Shown here: positions 29,775 through 37,856 of the stretch, piece after piece
How the letters are laid out: each line of letters starts with the position of its first letter
Position numbering within the stretch: position 1 is the stretch's first letter
Assembly: GCA_016201285.1 (NCBI GenBank)
Contig: JACQDE010000087.1
Coordinates: 1 to 64,000 of the forward strand
Length of the DNA: 64,000 bases
Direction of reading: 5' to 3'
Origin: Acidobacteriota bacterium
GTDB taxonomy: Bacteria > Acidobacteriota > Terriglobia > Acidiferrales > UBA7541
The notes under the pieces: model-generated
The model's input: the letters and a program-made list of their open reading frames with translations, nothing else
The model's database searches: none
What the model was told of the DNA's origin: nothing
Translations under genes and position numbers: made by a program

Positions 29775-29792
29775 AACGCAGAGACGCAGAGG
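29775..29792. repeat. short CGCAGAG-type direct repeat
   Basis: AACGCAGAGACGCAGAGG contains two tandem ACGCAGAG units. It lies in the 190-nt gap upstream of the M14 gene. A related CACAGAG / CCGAGGCAC element occurs at 56431 and 56535. Confidence 0.4.
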
Positions 29793-29878
29793 AAGAAAGA
29801 AAACGACAGAGCCCGGCATTCGGCAACGCGCCGAAATCTTAGGCAGGGCCAGAAGGCAAGTCAACCCGGGACTCTCTG

Positions 29879-32731
29879 TTAGGGGCGCTGCCCGCCGCGG
29901 CGGGCGTCCCTGCGAGATTCAAAAGGAGCCGGCAACACTCCGTCGGCTTGGGCGAGAGAGGCGAGGCGGAGCTTGGCCCAGCGGGTGGTTTCACGGAGCA
30001 GCGGGTCGGCATGGGTGAGGCACTCGTCGAGATGGTGTTCGAGAAACTTCAGGCCGAGGGTGCCGATGGCGTAGGCGCCGCAAGATTTCAGCCAGGGGTC
30101 GTCGCTGGCCACCAGCGCGGCCACGGCATCTTCGCGGCTTTCCACTTTGGCGCCGACCATGCGGTTGGCGAGTTGCACGCGGTCGTCCACGGTGATGTCG
30201 CCGTCCAGCAGTGGCACGAGCACGGCGCGGAGATGGGGCTTCAGCACGTTGTCGAGGAATTCGAGCGCGTTGGCGTGCACCGTTGCGCTTTCCGACTGGA
30301 GCCCGACGTAAGCGCTGTGCAAGTCATATTGTGGATACAGCAGCGAGAGCAGGCGGAAGATGCGCTCGACCTCCTGGCCCATGGACTCGCGCAAGGCGCG
30401 CGCCACCGGGTCCTCGCTTTCCAGCTTTCCGTCGAACGTGCTGAGGATCTGGTAGGAGCGATAATGCCCGAGGATCTCCGCGGCCAGCACCGTTTCCACC
30501 ATCTGCGTATCCACTGTGATTTCCGGATGGGTCCGGTGCATCTTGTTGAGGGCGGAAAGAATCCGGAAGCGCAGCATGGCATCGGCCTCGAGCAGGTTTT
30601 CCATCAGTGCGCGTTCCGCGGAGTGCGAGCCGATGCGCGCCAGCACGCCGGGAATCTCGCGGCGGACTTCGAGGGAGACCGAGACATCCGCCAGGTGGTC
30701 GCGCAGCGTGCCCACGATGCGGTCGCCGAATTTCGCCAGCGTTTCAGCAACGTCCGCGGTCAAGCGCACATCGCCGAGGCGGTCGAGCAGCTTGAGCACC
30801 AGCCGGCGCTTGTTGAGCTGGCCCACGGCGCGGATGGCTTGCCGGATCACTTCCGGGTCCCCGTCAGCGAGGAGGCGGCGGAGCTGGGGATCAAACTCAT
30901 CCGGGAGGCCGCCGATCAGCCGCGCCGCTTCGAGACGCGTGCGCTGCCCCTCGGGTCCGGGTTCGGCCACCATGGCGTCGAGCAGGACGCGCGCCGCGTC
31001 CAGGTTTTGTGTCGCGCCCGGGCGCGCCAAGAACGCCACCATCGCCGAGCGGATGGAGAAATCCGCGAACTCGCCGAGCTGCTGAATGTACGCCAGCGGG
31101 TCCACGTGCGAATGGTGGCAGAGGTAAAGCAGCGCTTCGGTGCGCACCTCGAGGCTCGGATCTCGAAGCAGTTTTTCCACTTGCGGCAGCACCGTCCGGT
31201 CACGCGCGCCGGCAAGGATGGAGAGCGCCTTCTGCCGCACCGCGGCATCCGGATGGCTGAGCAGCTCGCGCACAGCCGGATGCGCCGCCTGCTGTTTGCC
31301 GACTTCGAAAAGACTCAGCGAGTAGAGCAGATCTTTCGGGTCCGCGGGGCGCAGATTGGCGGCGAAGATATCAAGCGTGGAGCGGTCGAGCACCGGTGCG
31401 GAAGTGCGCTCAGAATCCAGACGATGCTGATGGATGCTCTCACGGAGCGTCACCACATATTGCTGGCGCGCCAAAAGGGCGGCAGCGAACCAACCGCCAA
31501 TCAGCACCAGGTTGACCCAACTGATGCGCATGGCGAACCAGCGGCCATCGCGCGTGGCGGCTCCGAACAGCGTGGCGCACACGAGTACGCCCACCGCGGC
31601 AAAGCCGTCGCCGAAGCGCCAGACCACCGTGTCGATGAAGGACTTCACCTGGTTCTTGATGTCGGAGGCGACGGGCAGATAGAGCAGCTCGACGCTCGGC
31701 TTATCAATGGAATACTGAAAGACGTTGATGCCGGAACGGAGGAAGATGGCCGCCCAGATGGTCACGCCGCCCCAGAACAACACACCCACCGAACCGACCA
31801 GCATCGCCACCGGCACCACGAACAGCGCCGCGCCCAGGCCAAACCGCCGCAGGAAACGCGAAGTCACCAGCAACTGCACCAGCAGGCCGGCGATGCCGGC
31901 ATAGAAGTAGAAATCACCAAAGAAGGCGGCGAGAACGTCCTTCCTGGGGATGAACTCCTTGGCGAGGGCTTTGAACTGCCAGCCGGCCACGCTGGTGACG
32001 ACGGAAGCGATCAGGATCAGCGTGGAAATGGAACGAAGATAGGGCGAAGCCCAGAGGAGGCGAAGGCTTGTGCGCAACGTGGCGATTCTTTCTTCGTGGA
32101 GCGCAGCCTCGTTCTCCTCGTCCGTGCCGTTCGCCAGCTTTTGCCGCCAAATGAGTACCACCAGGCCCGAGCAAATCACCAGCGCCACCGTCATGGCCAG
32201 CAGAAGGCTCTCGGTGCCGAAGCGGGGCGCCACGAGGTTGGCGAACTTCCCGCCGAGAATCGCGCCGGCAATCGAACCGCTTCCGATCAGTCCGAAGACG
32301 CGCTTGGCCTCGCGCGTGGTGAGCACGTAGTTGGCCAGCGTCCAGACCTGCGCCGGAGCCAGCACGCCGAAGATACCAACCCAGACGTAAATCACCGGAT
32401 ACAGCCACGGGAAACGGTAATAGTGGGAGTAGTACCAGAAGACGAGGGTGTTGGCGGCAAAGAAGAGCAGGCTGCCGGCCAGGAGATTGCGCAGCCCCAG
32501 CCGCCGCCCGAGAACCAGGTACCCTGACACGACGAAGCCGACCAGCGCGGCGATGGCCAGGTCGGCGTACGGCAGCGAGACAGCCTTGAACTGGTCCAGA
32601 AACAGCGCATCGCGGGAGACCCGGGCAACGATGTAGCTGCCCATGATCAGAAAGAGGTAGAAGAAGAAAAGCGCGCCGCGGCCGAGGTCGCCGCGTTGCA
32701 GGTTCAGAAGCCGCTCGATCAGCCGCGCCAT
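29879..32731 (-). CDS. nucleotide-transporter-like (NTT/MFS) protein fused to HEAT repeats
   Basis: This 950-residue protein joins a membrane domain to a long helical-repeat domain. Residues 1 to about 430 hold 10-12 hydrophobic helices with features of the ATP:ADP antiporter (NTT/Npt) group (LFFFYLFLIMGSYIVARVSRDALFL, KRVFGLIGSGSIAGAILGGK, NVFQYSIDKPSVELLYLPV). About residues 480-930 are HEAT-like repeats (HPAVRELLSHPDAAVRQKAL, RDPSLEVRTEALLYL, GDPEVIRQAIRAVGQL). The ATG at 32731 is the first start. Known NTTs exchange ATP for ADP in intracellular bacteria and plastids; free-living relatives with HEAT domains have unknown substrates, so energy parasitism should not be inferred. It may share a transcript with the phosphatase-kinase gene 75 nt upstream. 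Confidence 0.82.
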   Translation of the reverse strand: MARLIERLLNLQRGDLGRGALFFFYLFLIMGSYIVARVSRDALFLDQFKAVSLPYADLAIAALVGFVVSGYLVLGRRLGLRNLLAGSLLFFAANTLVFWYYSHYYRFPWLYPVIYVWVGIFGVLAPAQVWTLANYVLTTREAKRVFGLIGSGSIAGAILGGKFANLVAPRFGTESLLLAMTVALVICSGLVVLIWRQKLANGTDEENEAALHEERIATLRTSLRLLWASPYLRSISTLILIASVVTSVAGWQFKALAKEFIPRKDVLAAFFGDFYFYAGIAGLLVQLLVTSRFLRRFGLGAALFVVPVAMLVGSVGVLFWGGVTIWAAIFLRSGINVFQYSIDKPSVELLYLPVASDIKNQVKSFIDTVVWRFGDGFAAVGVLVCATLFGAATRDGRWFAMRISWVNLVLIGGWFAAALLARQQYVVTLRESIHQHRLDSERTSAPVLDRSTLDIFAANLRPADPKDLLYSLSLFEVGKQQAAHPAVRELLSHPDAAVRQKALSILAGARDRTVLPQVEKLLRDPSLEVRTEALLYLCHHSHVDPLAYIQQLGEFADFSIRSAMVAFLARPGATQNLDAARVLLDAMVAEPGPEGQRTRLEAARLIGGLPDEFDPQLRRLLADGDPEVIRQAIRAVGQLNKRRLVLKLLDRLGDVRLTADVAETLAKFGDRIVGTLRDHLADVSVSLEVRREIPGVLARIGSHSAERALMENLLEADAMLRFRILSALNKMHRTHPEITVDTQMVETVLAAEILGHYRSYQILSTFDGKLESEDPVARALRESMGQEVERIFRLLSLLYPQYDLHSAYVGLQSESATVHANALEFLDNVLKPHLRAVLVPLLDGDITVDDRVQLANRMVGAKVESREDAVAALVASDDPWLKSCGAYAIGTLGLKFLEHHLDECLTHADPLLRETTRWAKLRLASLAQADGVLPAPFESRRDARRGGQRP

Positions 32732-32806
32732 CGGGGGGTGAGTGTACTCTAAATGGAGCCATCCGCGAGTACCAGATTGGCAGCGCCGGGAGCAAGTGTG
32801 GCGGCG

Positions 32807-34996
32807 CTACTTAAATTCGCGGAGTACCTCGCTCTCCCCGCGCTTGGCGATTTCCGCGCGGTAGTGCTCGATCAACTTCTTCCGGCGGTTGAGCAGCGCC
32901 CCGATTTCAAAGTTCCGGAGATAAGGCTTCAGTCGCTCTCTGACCGCGCGCTCGTCGAGCGCCAACAGCTTTTCCCATGCGCTGCGGTCAATTTCCACGA
33001 GCGCATCCGGGGCCAGCAGCGTGTCGTGACGGCGGAAAGCGCGGGTATGGTCGATCAGCCAGACCTTCCAGTCCTTGTCAATGAGGATGTTCCCCATGTT
33101 GCGGTCGGTGTTGTACACCAGATTGTCAAAGAAGCGCATGAGTTGGATCTGCTGGTTCCACCGGCGAGCATTCGGCGGCGGGATCTTGTTCTTCTGGCGC
33201 GTGCCTTCCGTCATGACGCCTTCCACCCACACCTGCAAGCTGCCTCGCTCGCCGTTGAAGCTTCGAAGTACGGCCGGTGGGACATTGTCCATGCCCAGCA
33301 TACGGCTCATCTCATAGGCCGCGGGCTCAAAAATGTAGTCATCGCGGAAGAACAGCTCACGCTGCCCGCCGGCCATCTGCGCCGAATCCCTTTCTTCGCT
33401 GATCACGCGGAAGACGGAGTTCATGCGCAGGCCGTCTTTTTCGAGCAAGGCCTTGCGCGGATGGGTGATGCCCTGCCCGATCGCCTTCATCGAGACGAGC
33501 TTCGCCGTGCGCATGAACTCCATCACTTCTTCGTCGGTCTTGAAGGGCAGCGGCTTGCCGTCGGGATCGAGCCAGAAGTGCGGTGCAGGCGCGGCAGGCG
33601 CCGCCCCCTGCGCAGCGACAGGAGGCGGCTGCCGTTGCGGCTGGGCCTGTTGCTGTTCGTCGAGGCCGCCGCCGGGAGTTTCGCCGGAGATGCTCTCCTC
33701 GCGGCTGGCCGGGTCGGCCGGCGCAATGGCGCGCTCCGGGTCAAGCAGCACTACGCGCTGGTCGGGATAGATGGCGGTGAACTTGCCAGCGGTAATTTCC
33801 AGCGCGGAGGCGCGCCCGCCATTGAAGTAGCTGCTCAACATGCCGGTATCGATGAGGAAGACCTTGCCGTCGAAGCGCGCCGCGATGCGGCCGTCCTTCT
33901 GCGGGGTGTGCCCGACAACGATCTGCGACACGCCGAGGCCCTCGAGCAGCTTCGCTACCTGCGCGGCGCCTTCCACGTCGTTCCACGTCGCATAGCCGCG
34001 GAACCACAGCGGCCCCGCCGGGTGGACGCTGAACCAGTTGTTGAAGCCGAGGAACTCCGAAAGGAAATGGATCTGCTTCTTTTCCTGCTCGAAGGTGTCT
34101 GCGGGCTTGCCGGCTTTGGCCGTCTGGGCAGCTTCAGCGGTCTTGCGCGCCAGCTCTGCGTTGCGGTAATCGAGTTCGGCGCGAACGGCGGCAGCGATGT
34201 CCTCGAGGTTGAAGTACTGGAGAATGATGTTCTGCGCGACAAAATGCTGCTTGTACTCGTCGAACGCCTTTACTTCGCTGCGGACGCGGTCCGAAATCCT
34301 ATCCGGCTTCCACGTGGCCAGGTCGGGGCTGATCCCGCCGTGGACAAACAGCGTGGAGCCGATCTGCACCACCGCGGGGCGCTCTCGCAGCCAGCGGCCG
34401 TACTTCCCTGCCGCGCCCAGCGCTTCGCGCTGCTCGAAGTAACCCGGCGGGTGCGCGGCCATCCATCCGGCTTCCGCATCGGGCGCGGGCTCGACCGGCG
34501 CCAGCTTGCCTGCGGCGGTGCGGGCCTTCTGCCAGGCGACGAAGGCAGCATACGCATTCTTGCGGCGATGTTCGGAGGACTTGTCCGCGAATCCCGCATA
34601 CATGGGCTGGGCATAGCGCAGGTCGCCCATGATGTTCATCACTTCGTGGTTGCCGAGCAGCGTGACGACGCGCCCGCCCTTCCGCGGCGCCTGCTTTTCC
34701 AAATCCATCAGCAGGTCCGTCACTTCGCGGCACTTCGCGCCGCGGTCGAGAAAATCGCCCGTCTGCACCAGCGTGGCGTTCTTCCCCGTCCAGCGGAGGC
34801 GGGAGTCAATCAGGCCGGCCTGCTGCAGGATAGCCACGAAGGCGTCGTAGTCGCCATGCACGTCGCCCACTGCGACCACGCGGGCGGGCGACGGCGCTTG
34901 CGCCAGCGCCGGGCACGCAAACAACGCGAGAAACAGCGGGAGAGCAACCAAAACGCGGCGACGACCAGTCACACAACCAGTTATGGATTTCAGCAT
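32807..34996 (-). CDS. exported PPP-type phosphatase fused to a kinase-like domain
   Basis: This 729-residue protein begins with a signal peptide (VLVALPLFLALFACPALAQ). About residues 38-400 form a calcineurin-like metallophosphatase of the PPP/Shewanella-like type: GDVHGD, GDFLDRG, LLGNHEVMN, FVHGGISPD and VVGHTPQKDG. A Gln/Pro/Ala linker (about 420-460) leads to a C-terminal domain of about 260 residues with the core of an atypical kinase fold: EPAAYEMSRMLGMDNVPP, a catalytic-loop-like NTDRNMGNILI (Asp631, Asn636) and a metal-site-like WLIDHTRAFRR (Asp649). This resembles the PI3/4-kinase, HipA and FAM20 group rather than Hanks kinases; activity is inferred. A phosphatase and kinase in one exported chain is unusual. 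Confidence 0.8.
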   Translation of the reverse strand: MLKSITGCVTGRRRVLVALPLFLALFACPALAQAPSPARVVAVGDVHGDYDAFVAILQQAGLIDSRLRWTGKNATLVQTGDFLDRGAKCREVTDLLMDLEKQAPRKGGRVVTLLGNHEVMNIMGDLRYAQPMYAGFADKSSEHRRKNAYAAFVAWQKARTAAGKLAPVEPAPDAEAGWMAAHPPGYFEQREALGAAGKYGRWLRERPAVVQIGSTLFVHGGISPDLATWKPDRISDRVRSEVKAFDEYKQHFVAQNIILQYFNLEDIAAAVRAELDYRNAELARKTAEAAQTAKAGKPADTFEQEKKQIHFLSEFLGFNNWFSVHPAGPLWFRGYATWNDVEGAAQVAKLLEGLGVSQIVVGHTPQKDGRIAARFDGKVFLIDTGMLSSYFNGGRASALEITAGKFTAIYPDQRVVLLDPERAIAPADPASREESISGETPGGGLDEQQQAQPQRQPPPVAAQGAAPAAPAPHFWLDPDGKPLPFKTDEEVMEFMRTAKLVSMKAIGQGITHPRKALLEKDGLRMNSVFRVISEERDSAQMAGGQRELFFRDDYIFEPAAYEMSRMLGMDNVPPAVLRSFNGERGSLQVWVEGVMTEGTRQKNKIPPPNARRWNQQIQLMRFFDNLVYNTDRNMGNILIDKDWKVWLIDHTRAFRRHDTLLAPDALVEIDRSAWEKLLALDERAVRERLKPYLRNFEIGALLNRRKKLIEHYRAEIAKRGESEVLREFK

Positions 34997-35180
34997 GATG
35001 GGCGTATTGTAGCGATTTCAGGACGCATTGGCATCAATCTTGTTCGATTCGCTCAGTGGGCGCGGAGTTTTCTGTCCGGCTCAGAAGGCGGAACGTCCCG
35101 GCCTTTTCGGGGCAGATCTTCCCAGCATGGCGGCCAGGCAGCCCGCCGTAGTATCGTTTGAGCCTATGCCGGGCTGCTCG

Positions 35181-35627
35181 ATGAAACGCATTTACTGGCC
35201 ACTTCCGCTGCTCCTGTGCGTGGTTCTTCCGTTCGCATGGAGCAGTGCGGTCGCGGAGAAGATTGTCTTCAAGCGGCTCACGACAGCAATCCTCAAGATG
35301 GACGGGAAGCAGGTGAAATTCTGGGAGGTGTATCAGGCGGAAAAGCGCGGGCACCTCGTGCTTGTGCAACTCGGGCGGCGCTACCTGCTGCTGGATACAA
35401 AAGAAAAGGAAATTCTCGAGATCGCTCCGAGCGCCATCGAACACAAGACCAAAGGCAATGCCGTGGTGTGGACACCTTCCCCGCAGAACGAAATGAAACT
35501 CGAGAGCGCGGAGTGGTCCATGCACAGCGTCGGCCCGGCGGTGGCCATCAAGGTGCGGCTCAGCGCAGAAGGGCGGCTGATCGAAGTCCAGTTGCCGCAG
35601 CGGCCGGATTTGAGGTCACTGTATTAG
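35181..35627 (+). CDS. small exported protein of unknown function
   Basis: A 148-residue protein with a signal peptide (MKRIYWPLPLLLCVVLPFAWSSAVA) and a mature part of about 120 residues. It is predicted mostly beta, with alternating charged and hydrophobic residues (GHLVLVQLGRRYLLLDTKEKEILEI, VAIKVRLSAEGRLIEVQLPQR). I do not recognise the family. The ATG at 35181 was chosen because the signal peptide starts there; an ATG at 35166 is also possible, and the frame is open from 35028. It runs convergent to the zinc-ribbon gene, ending 44 nt from it. Confidence 0.65.
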   Translation: MKRIYWPLPLLLCVVLPFAWSSAVAEKIVFKRLTTAILKMDGKQVKFWEVYQAEKRGHLVLVQLGRRYLLLDTKEKEILEIAPSAIEHKTKGNAVVWTPSPQNEMKLESAEWSMHSVGPAVAIKVRLSAEGRLIEVQLPQRPDLRSLY

Positions 35628-35671
35628 CTGCGTGTCCGGGACCAGTATCCGCGGGCGAACTGCGCGGCGGA

Positions 35672-36259
35672 CTACTTGTGGTAGACAGAGGCGACCCAGG
35701 GGATGCCGACGAAGCCGTTTTGCAGACGGACCTCGACGGAGTCACCGCGCTGAAAACGGTCATAGTCGTCGCGGCGGATGGGGACGCGCTCGATCCGGAC
35801 TCCCGGCCGCCACGAGAGAACCACCAGCCGGCTGCTGCGCAGCATGCCGGGCATCGCGAATTTCCCGACCACCACGGTGGCGTGGCTGGTGGGCGGCGCG
35901 GAATCAAAGCGACCGTTCAAGAACAGCAGCCCCGCCAGCAGCCACGGCACCGGCAGCAGCCCGTAGCACACGCGCTTGAGCGTCTCCACGGCAGCCTGGC
36001 GGCGGGCGCGGCGGTCAATCCAGACCGCCGAATACACCACGACGAAGGAAATTGCGCCCAAGAAGATCAGCATGGCGTCCAACTCGAGCGGCGGGTAGAA
36101 GTGCGCGGCGGGAAGAAAGGCGACGGCACCGAGAAGATAGATGGCGGTGCGGTAGAGGACGCGCCGCCGGAGGACAAGTTCTGCTTCCGCGGGCGTCAGG
36201 CCGCAGTTGTCGCACAGCCCGGTGATGAGCTCCGCGCCGCAGTCCAGACACCGCCGCAT
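35672..36259 (-). CDS. zinc-ribbon membrane protein
   Basis: This 195-residue protein starts MRRCLDCGAELITGLCDNCGLTP, a Cys4 zinc ribbon, followed by about three transmembrane helices (TAIYLLGAVAFLPAAHFY, AMLIFLGAISFVVVYSAVW, CYGLLPVPWLLAGLLFL) and a C-terminal beta-rich tail of about 70 residues. I do not recognise a named family. The start is ATG at 36259, overlapping the TGA of the upstream PilZ gene within GTGATG; GTG at 36262 is an alternative. The overlap suggests translational coupling with the PilZ protein. Confidence 0.7.
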   Translation of the reverse strand: MRRCLDCGAELITGLCDNCGLTPAEAELVLRRRVLYRTAIYLLGAVAFLPAAHFYPPLELDAMLIFLGAISFVVVYSAVWIDRRARRQAAVETLKRVCYGLLPVPWLLAGLLFLNGRFDSAPPTSHATVVVGKFAMPGMLRSSRLVVLSWRPGVRIERVPIRRDDYDRFQRGDSVEVRLQNGFVGIPWVASVYHK

Positions 36260-36570
36260 CACACCGCCAGGCCGGCAAGAACCTTGTCCAGGCTTTCATG
36301 ATCCTGCGGGGTGAGATCCTGGAAAAGCACACCCATTCCCCGCCCCACCACGACACGCCGCACCACGCATTTCACGCGAATCGGGTCGGCGATATGCAGC
36401 CGCGCGTGGAAAGTCGCGCCCACCCACAGCGGATTCGCCGCCACGACGAACATGCCGTCGGCGCTGATATCGGTCATGAAAGCGCGGAACGCCTTGCCTT
36501 CAAACTCGATGTCCACGTCCGCTTGGAAACCGTATCGGGGGAACCTGCGACGCTCTTCTCCCAGGAACAC
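36259..36570 (-). CDS. PilZ-domain protein with RRRFPR motif
   Basis: A 103-residue single-domain PilZ protein. EERRRFPRYGFQADVDIEF supplies the RxxxR c-di-GMP motif and DISADGMFVVAANPLWVGA the D/NxSxxG motif, so c-di-GMP binding is a fair expectation. It is translated ahead of the zinc-ribbon membrane protein, whose start overlaps its stop. The pair may link c-di-GMP to a membrane process; the output is not visible from context. Promoter not resolved. Confidence 0.85.
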   Translation of the reverse strand: MFLGEERRRFPRYGFQADVDIEFEGKAFRAFMTDISADGMFVVAANPLWVGATFHARLHIADPIRVKCVVRRVVVGRGMGVLFQDLTPQDHESLDKVLAGLAV

Positions 36571-36784
36571 TCGAGCACCGTCCGCGGAAGCGAAGTTGCT
36601 ATGAAGTCAACCCGGATGCTATTCGCCGGGCATCATGCTGTCAATGGTACCTGAAAAACAGTGGCGAGTGACGAGTGGCGAGCCAGAACCGGCGAGTCAA
36701 AGTCTGGGAATCATCGCAACAGACGGAGGAAGCCAGCGGGTATAATGCGCGAGTGGATGTCAGAGATCTGATCGTGAAGCAGAA

Positions 36785-37009
36785 AGAGGCGGTTCGGCGG
36801 CCGCCGGCAGCGTCTCCGGCTCCGCCACAAAATTCTTCGTCATCAACGCCAGCGCCGAGCCCGGCTTGGCCACCTTTCGCTTCCGTTTGAAAGACGTGAA
36901 AATCCTTGCCGCCGAGGACGCCTTCGAGGCCGACAGCCAGAAATTCAATCCCGGCTCGTTCCTCATTCCCACCGACGCCAATCCGTCCCCAGCGTCTGCA
37001 CCGCGCTGA
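36785..37009 (+). pseudogene. remnant resembling an M14 carboxypeptidase accessory region
   Basis: One frame reads KFFVINASAEPGLATFRFRL followed by KDVKILAAEDAFEADSQKFNPGSFLIPTDANPS and a TGA at 37007-37009. The end of this segment resembles the region around EIFRARAAFQAGGKDYPAGSYVIP of the M14 protein at 27016. No start, signal or catalytic domain remains, so it looks like debris from a larger gene. The family assignment is tentative. Confidence 0.45.
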
Positions 37010-37120
37010 TGCGGTTCAGCGCGTCGTAGGTGAACGTCTTGGTGAAGCTCTGCGCGCCCGTCGCCGACCACGAGATCACGCAGGTCCACGGCGTGGATGC
37101 CGTGTTTCTCCCGCCAAGAA
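36985..37120 (-). pseudogene. Rhs/YD-repeat remnant
   Basis: On the minus strand one frame reads SWSATGAQSFTKTFTYDALN followed by RISAVQTLG, a clear YD-repeat (Rhs) signature. Only about one repeat survives, without start or C-terminal part, and it overlaps the end of the M14-like fragment on the other strand. It marks a recombined junction at the left edge of the A+T-rich island. Confidence 0.6.
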
Positions 37121-37127
37121 ATTCTCC

Positions 37128-37156
37128 TTGACATTAATATCCGAAGTTGATATGTT
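37128..37156 (+). promoter_or_regulatory. near-consensus promoter of the island operon
   Basis: TTGACA (37128-37133) is followed after exactly 17 nt by TATGTT (37151-37156). Transcription would start near 37163, about 33 nt before the ATG at 37196, which carries the strong ribosome-binding site GGAGGGAG. This is one of the best sigma70-type promoters in the window. Confidence 0.75.
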
Positions 37157-37195
37157 TTGACAGCGCCTTGTCAGACTCGCCGGAGGGAGTAAACC

Positions 37196-37804
37196 ATGTC
37201 CCTGCCGCGGCCAAACCAGCAGTGGATCACTCTCGTAATTTCGCTTTTCTTCACGACACTTTGCGGTTTCCTCTTAATCTCGCTCAGCGAACCAGTTTCT
37301 TGGCAACCTGGAGACAGGACCATCGTCACAGCCTCCGGCACGAGGCTTCAGGACCTTTTCCAAGGGCTCAGACCGAACAGACGTGCTTTGCTTACCCAAC
37401 CCGCTCCTTCGACCGCTGGGTGGTGCTCGAGAACGACCAATGGTCCTGCCTTCCTGCTGCGGACAAGCTATGAACCGCACCTAGGCTATGCTTTCTCTTC
37501 TGCGGATGCTGCACCACGATTCCGCTTAGTTCAGGGCGGATTCTGCAATGGCCACTACATGACCATGGATCTTCGATTCTGCAATGTGGATCAGAACGGA
37601 GAATGGTGTTACTACGACTGGTATTACGCAGATGCCACTTCGGCGCCCTATGGAGCCGGGTACACTGACGGCTTTCCGGTGTGCGACGGCGCGTGTAACA
37701 ATGAGGAAAGTTGCTGGAACGATTATGGTGGGGGCGGGGGTGGCTGTTGGTGTGGCGATCCGTCCCCTTGGTGGTACGACAATTGCCCGTGGTGGTGCTG
37801 GTAG
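37196..37804 (+). CDS. secreted protein with Cys/Trp/Gly-rich C-terminus
   Basis: A 202-residue protein I do not recognise. A hydrophobic segment (WITLVISLFFTTLCGFLLISL, residues 10-30) gives an export signal or anchor. A middle region of about 100 residues has ordinary composition. The last 90 residues hold most of the cysteines, spaced through FCNGHY, RFCNVD, EWCYYDWYY, VCDGACNNEESCW, GCWCG and the final CPWWCW, with a run of six glycines. Multiple disulphides, metal binding or enzyme-made cross-links are possible; none is shown. It has its own promoter and a strong binding site, is first of four co-directional genes, and has markedly lower G+C than the flanks. Confidence 0.75.
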   Translation: MSLPRPNQQWITLVISLFFTTLCGFLLISLSEPVSWQPGDRTIVTASGTRLQDLFQGLRPNRRALLTQPAPSTAGWCSRTTNGPAFLLRTSYEPHLGYAFSSADAAPRFRLVQGGFCNGHYMTMDLRFCNVDQNGEWCYYDWYYADATSAPYGAGYTDGFPVCDGACNNEESCWNDYGGGGGGCWCGDPSPWWYDNCPWWCW

Positions 37805-37856
37805 CAGCGAGTCTGGTCGCCGTTGGGGACGGCGCTTGAGGACGGAGGGTGACAAC

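Noticed and set aside
29775-29792. Tandem CGCAGAG units as a CRISPR array
   Set aside because: Only two 8-nt units with no spacers and no cas genes in the window.
29948-32527. 859-codon plus-strand open frame opposite the NTT-HEAT gene
   Set aside because: It is Glu/His/Gln-rich without domains or signals, and the minus-strand reading gives clear membrane helices and HEAT repeats. The same applies to 27886-30018 and 45074-46606.
36735-36770. TATAATGCGCGAGTGGATG as promoter and start of a new gene
   Set aside because: The frame from ATG stays open only briefly, has no domain, and runs into gene debris.
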